A DNA stretch of 64,000 bases from contig QYAI01000039.1 of NCBI GenBank assembly GCA_003988855.1, positions 124,001 to 188,000 of the forward strand. The letters run 5' to 3'. Both the position numbers and the translations under genes were made by a program. Below the pieces are notes generated by a model, which saw only the letters and a program-made list of their open reading frames with translations, had not been told where the DNA came from and did not search any database. Of this stretch, positions 60,118 through 64,000 are shown piece after piece (position 1 is the stretch's first letter; each line of letters opens with the position of its first letter). The DNA is from Arachnopeziza araneosa (lineage: Eukaryota > Ascomycota > Leotiomycetes > Helotiales > Arachnopezizaceae).

Positions 60118-60171
60118 TGAGCCGAGGGTGAGCCGAGGGTGATTAGCGCCTGAGCAAGAGCGGCAAGCTTA

Positions 60172-61315
60172 CTAACTGAATGCGATGCGCAAGAAAGAGA
60201 AAAGTAATCCATAATACGCAAATATTCTGCAGCAAATTTCTACAATATTCAAGAAATAATCCGGCTTTGCCACTTCCTTACTGGCTAAATTCAACCATTC
60301 CGAAAATTTTGTCGCGCATATCACAGCATTCTGAATTCGAAAACTCATTCGCCAAATTGACCAAAGGCATTCTGTGCGAATTTTTCCCCTCAGAAAATCG
60401 TGCCCATAAGACGCAATGTAATTTTTTTTCGGTTTCCGCAAGAGTAGATTGATGATACCTTCGCTGTATAAATAGCTTAAACGGCATCAAGTCTCGAATT
60501 GTCAGGATGATCTGACGGAGATAACCTTCCAAAAACTTCTCATCATCTAACATGGGTCTGAATATTTCTTCCAGCTTACGCCATGACACCGTATGGCTTC
60601 CAAGCTGTAGAGATATTTGAGCAGCGAGCACAATTTCTTGGATGATCCAAAGCCTAGTCCGATACTTCATACAGCAAAGAACTTTCAGAAAATGTAAGGG
60701 CTTTGAGCAAAAGAAATCCGTGTATGCCGTTAATTGCTCCCACAGCCCTAAAGAGTGATCAGCTCGGAACTAATCAAGGGACTCAGATGGCGAAACGTCA
60801 AACTCAAGGGAACTAATGGACGAAAAATTAAGCTTAGATGAGCCAGACAGAGCCTTTAAACTCCCTAACCAAGCAACAACGGATTTAGCTTGGGAGTAAA
60901 TCCTGCTCATCTGGCCAACCTGATGATTGCGCTCCAATACATTCTCCTAGTTGATACAGAGGTAATCGATCCAAAAGACGCGAGGCTGATCTCTAACTGG
61001 CTGCAGAACTGAAAGAGTTGTCTATAGATTTTTCCGGATGTAGATCGTTGTCCCGTCAATCGTGACGGGATACCTGTTGTCTGGGGCCGGAGGTCCCCAT
61101 TCATACGACAGAGCTTCGTACTCTGGCTCTTGGTCAAGATTGACCACAGATATGTAGTATTCGATCGCTGGGTCGTTGTCAGACAGACGAGGCTGTAGGT
61201 GGATGAATCGAATCTCGCGCTTTGTAGTGTTCAGCTTTGGGTAGGCAAACCATGGAGGAATCTCAGAGGGGTTGTTCATTGCGGAGCCCATCAACTTCAA
61301 AATTCTACCATTCAT
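60172..61315 (-). pseudogene. HET-domain gene, N-terminal part, truncated at the element border
   Basis: From MNGRILKLMG (61315) the frame stays open to 60278 apart from three TAG codons (61022-61024, 60947-60949, 60770-60772). Family landmarks: YEALSYEWGPP, then IYIRKNL-stop, FWIDYLCIN-stop-ENVLERNHQVGQM, SVVAWLGSL, LWIIQEIVLAAQ and CDMRDKIFGMV. At the first two stops glutamine is expected (ICINQ motif), so CAG-to-TAG is likely. After DKIFGMV the frame shifts and family-like sequence (ASKEVAKPDYFLNIVEICC) continues in another frame to 60172, where similarity stops right at the heptamer array region. The C-terminal half is missing here and may lie at 47222-47919. Confidence 0.75.
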
Positions 61316-61550
61316 TTGTCTTTTTGAGAAGGTAAAATGTTAAGCCTGGTTTTCACGGTACGTTTTCAAAAGGAACGATTAGTCAGCGAACACAGCGTCG
61401 TGCCTGTGTAACATTCAAGATCTGTTCTCAACATCACGTCTCCCTACAGAATATCTATTGAAGTTAGCGCAAAACTTCTCCGTGTTTAGCATGTTGATCA
61501 TCATATATTAACATACCTAGGCAGTTATCACCAAGAAAGGAGTTGGCTCC

Positions 61551-63948
61551 TCAAATAATCGAAATAGTAAACCCAAAATCATTAGACTCTTCGTAATCCT
61601 CAGGCTCCAGGTAAGGGCGATGGGACCGAAAAGCCTCATAGGATTCCTCCTCTGCAAGCATATAAAACACCCCTAAACGCTGATACTGACCCTTGATTCC
61701 TCCATTGGTACGCTGCAAAATAAGGCCCACCCACAAAAGCGTCGCGTCGAACATAGGTAGGAGATAGAAATCCCGGCTACCAATCCCATCTCTCGTAGGA
61801 TATGAGGGATATCCATCATGAACTGCACTCGGAACAACGACTCGGACATCGGGTTGCAGTATAGGTAGGACCAAATTGTAAGTTGATGGACCTGATTTCA
61901 AGCATAATTTGTGCACTTCGCTTTCATCCCATCTCTCGCGCAGTGTCTCGTCGCTCGATTGGAAAGTCGCTTGTGTAAGCCACCCCCGGATTCGAACATA
62001 GCCGTCAGTGACACGACCAAACTCCGACGGCCCAGTAACAGTGACTTTATAGTCAATTAGACTTGCCAAAGGATCGGCGCTGAGGTGAATTCCTCGATCG
62101 ACTCTTTCATTGACCGATGCCCAAGACCAGGAAGGCGCTTGATACGCCTGGGGCCGGGGCTTTTTACCCCATCCCAAATCGCCATCGGCTTCAGATTCGG
62201 CCGTTGACCAGGTGAGATGGTACAGAAGGTGTCTCTTCCAGAGACCTGCTACATACTCATCGTTCAGACGATCTTTCATCTCTTTGGCTACCCCTGAGAT
62301 GGCGATAAACTTGTCTTCGTGATTTGTGAGATTTCCTATATTGTAACCTCGGACAATTTGCCACCAAAGTTCGAGCATCCCTTCTTCCAAACATGACTCA
62401 GCGGTAGAGCCATCTTCAGAAGCGTAATCTCTAGCTCTGCCATTCCCAGAAGCTTCATTCTCAAGAGCGCCATTCTCAAGTGCAACATTCTCAGGATCTT
62501 TATTGCCATTTTCAGAAGAAAGGTCTACTGAAGCCGTTGCAATTGGTGGTGCACAAATCAAATCCGCCATTCTAGTCTTAAAACGGCATTTCAAAGCCTT
62601 CGGAAGACCATTCGGGAAAGTCTCACACCCCTCCATTCCAGAGCATTCCCAAAATGCCTGCCTCGCAGTCAGATGCAGGACGCGCGGCGACAAAAGCCGT
62701 TCTTGATAAACCCAAGCGCGTTGATTCAGCGGGGCATTAGTGACATCTCTATTGCAGCAATTCTCCATACACACATATCTCCCTTTGTAGTTCTTGGCTA
62801 ATTTGTCGTTACTCGGATTTCGGACTTTGATGGTGACCGTTATAGATTTGAGAAGTTCAGGGTTGCGACGAACGTACATCCCCGGAAGACCGTTTTCAAA
62901 GCCTGTAGCTGCTATGTTGCACCATGAGGACTTGTAGACATTTCCCATAAGTGCGGACTCGTGCTCCCAATCCTCGACTGAGTCTTGCATTATACAGAGG
63001 GAATCGATCCAGATGTAGCTGATGCCAAGACGGCGAGCCAGATCAATTGCATCTCGAAATACTTGAGTGAGTTCCGAAAGGGGAAGTTCTTTCAATAGCA
63101 TCTCTATATTAGTGGAAAGGAGTTTAAACATTTTGATCGACCCCCAACAATGACTCAATGTAACATAATGGGTGTCGGAAGGAAGGCTGGAAGATTTACA
63201 TAGTCGAGGCACCAAATCTAGATCAGGTTGTCCTGTATATATCAATCTCGTCGGTTTCCAGGCCGTTGAAGTGGCGATCAATTGACATCTTGAATGTGTG
63301 GTGTGACATTCTTCAATCCACGACAAAGCTTGCCGAGCGACTTCGGCAGCTGAATTCGTAGTGTCGACCGTGTGAATCATGCCGGTCGCCATTTCTAGTG
63401 TGCATTAACTTAGTGATATATATTTAGAGGTTAAAAGGTGCTGGGCGCTAAGACTCACCTTCTTCTGGTATCAGAGCTATGCTTCTCAACTGCCACGCCT
63501 TGCTCAGATCATCACTGAACGCAGCAATTGCTTCGATTCGAAAATAAGTACCTACCTCTCCATTCTCGTCCTTTGCTGGAAATATGCCACATAAAAATAG
63601 GTCTGGGGGAGGGTCTACATCACTCAACTGCTGTGTCGGGACTAGAAGCAAATGCTGTGGCGTCCAAGCCCCGTTGTACAAGAGGGAGCAAAGGTGACAG
63701 CCCAGTTCTGCCGATGCTTTGAGCCGCGCGAATGTTAATGATATAGGTGTCCATTCTTCAAGGTCTCGTGGCTGGCTGACAAAGTAGCTGCAATTCCGAC
63801 ATAGTGGTGGGTTTTGGCCAACTCGTATGTGGTCAGGGTTATCTGAAGAATAACGTTCGGATTGAGATAGGTGTTCGCCAGTGAGAACAAGCTTCGCTCT
63901 TTTCAAGATACCTCTCACTGAATTCTTGAAGGCTTTGAGGCGTCTCAT
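61551..63948 (-). CDS. HET-domain protein (second complete)
   Basis: Exons 63948-63459 and 63394-61551, intron 63395-63458 (64 nt, GTGAGT...CACTAG); product 777 aa. The HET core is near residue 245: YVTLSHCWGS, then LSELTQVFRDAIDLARRLGISYIWIDSLCI and QDSVEDWEHESALM. Downstream landmarks are NQRAWVYQERLLSPRVLHL, QAFWECSG, DKFIAISGVAKEM, LWKRHLLYHLTW and APSWSWASVNER. The N-terminal part has LCRNCSYFVSQ and the CHLCSLLYNGAW segment typical of this class. Between the HET core and C-terminal blocks there is a low-complexity Asn/Gly/Glu insertion (ALENGALENEASGNG). Independent of, and intact compared with, the broken HET gene next to it. Confidence 0.92.
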
Positions 63949-64000
63949 TGTAATGCTTGGTGGTTAGAAGAAGATGCAAAGCTTCGGGTTGAAGGTTGAA

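Larger units (their letters stand above)
48044..60154. mobile_element. Putative relic DUF3435 (Starship-like) element
   Basis: About 12.1 kb bounded by inverted heptamer arrays: CCTGAGC units at about 48111-48180 and GCTCAGG units at about 59979-60117. The sequence TGCTCAGGATGCTCAGGC (59978-59995) is the exact reverse complement of 48163-48180. Outer tips may form an imperfect inverted repeat (CTCAGGATTAATTTTCCCT at 48044; on the minus strand CTCAGGCGCTAATCACCCT from 60154). A DUF3435-type recombinase gene starts about 380 bases inside the right array and reads inward, the position a captain has in Starship elements. Cargo includes two intact and two decayed genes. The element is small for a Starship and is probably dead. 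The exact ends and any target duplication were not resolved. Confidence 0.6.

Noticed and set aside
55802..61024. Genetic-code change with TAG/TAA read as glutamine
   Set aside because: Intact genes in the same window end with normal TAG/TAA codons, and the pattern is explained by C-to-T decay; mentioned only as a formal alternative.
1..64000. CRISPR arrays, bacterial operons or ribosome-binding sites
   Set aside because: The window is eukaryotic with spliced genes; the heptamer arrays have irregular spacing and no spacers.

Overview
The window is nuclear DNA of a filamentous ascomycete (Pezizomycotina). The evidence is introns of about 45-70 nt with GT-AG ends and CTNAC-type branch points, plus Mdm34, haspin, Zn2Cys6 regulators, HET-domain proteins and NACHT-ankyrin receptors. 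The mix of families suggests Leotiomycetes, but that is a guess. Nearly every gene is multi-exon, so coding spans below include introns I placed by reading frame and splice signals.

Layout. 1-3539: a NACHT-ankyrin-zinc-finger receptor cut by the left edge. 3.8-18.6 kb: a housekeeping block with a DUF1993 protein, Mdm34 (ERMES complex), Ipk1-type inositol-pentakisphosphate 2-kinase, an unknown charged protein with very long 5' introns, an equilibrative nucleoside transporter, haspin kinase and a CCDC47-like ER membrane protein. 19.2-23.8 kb: one very long gene carrying a DUF6590-type domain, interrupted by in-frame stops. 24.8-25.1 kb: a small glycine-rich protein. 25.9-35.7 kb: five genes that look like a small metabolic cluster (MDR oxidoreductase, two Zn2Cys6 regulators, SDR, FAD monooxygenase). 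36-37.9 kb: a HET protein. 40-40.8 kb: a secreted Cys-rich, probably GPI-anchored protein. 41-42.4 kb: a bestrophin-like relic. 43-47.1 kb: a complete NACHT-ankyrin receptor. 47.2-61.3 kb: a decayed region described next. 61.6-63.9 kb: another HET protein.

Most interesting: about 48.04-60.15 kb looks like a relic mobile element. It is bounded by inverted arrays of a heptamer (CCTGAGC on the left, GCTCAGG on the right). Just inside the right array, reading inward, lies a DUF3435-type (Starship captain-like tyrosine recombinase) gene with a C2H2-like tail and a C-terminal chromodomain, degraded by stop codons that mostly sit where glutamine is expected. Inside are an intact 614-aa conserved protein, an intact 100-aa Cys-rich protein, a decayed APH-type phosphotransferase and a decayed small protein. 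Immediately outside the right array a HET-domain reading frame is cut off. Outside the left array, on the same strand and in the correct order, is what resembles the C-terminal part of such a protein. The element may therefore have split a HET gene.

Together the right half is an accessory island rich in self/non-self recognition genes (two NACHT-ankyrin receptors, two intact HET genes, one broken HET gene in the window), with signs of C-to-T decay typical of RIP.
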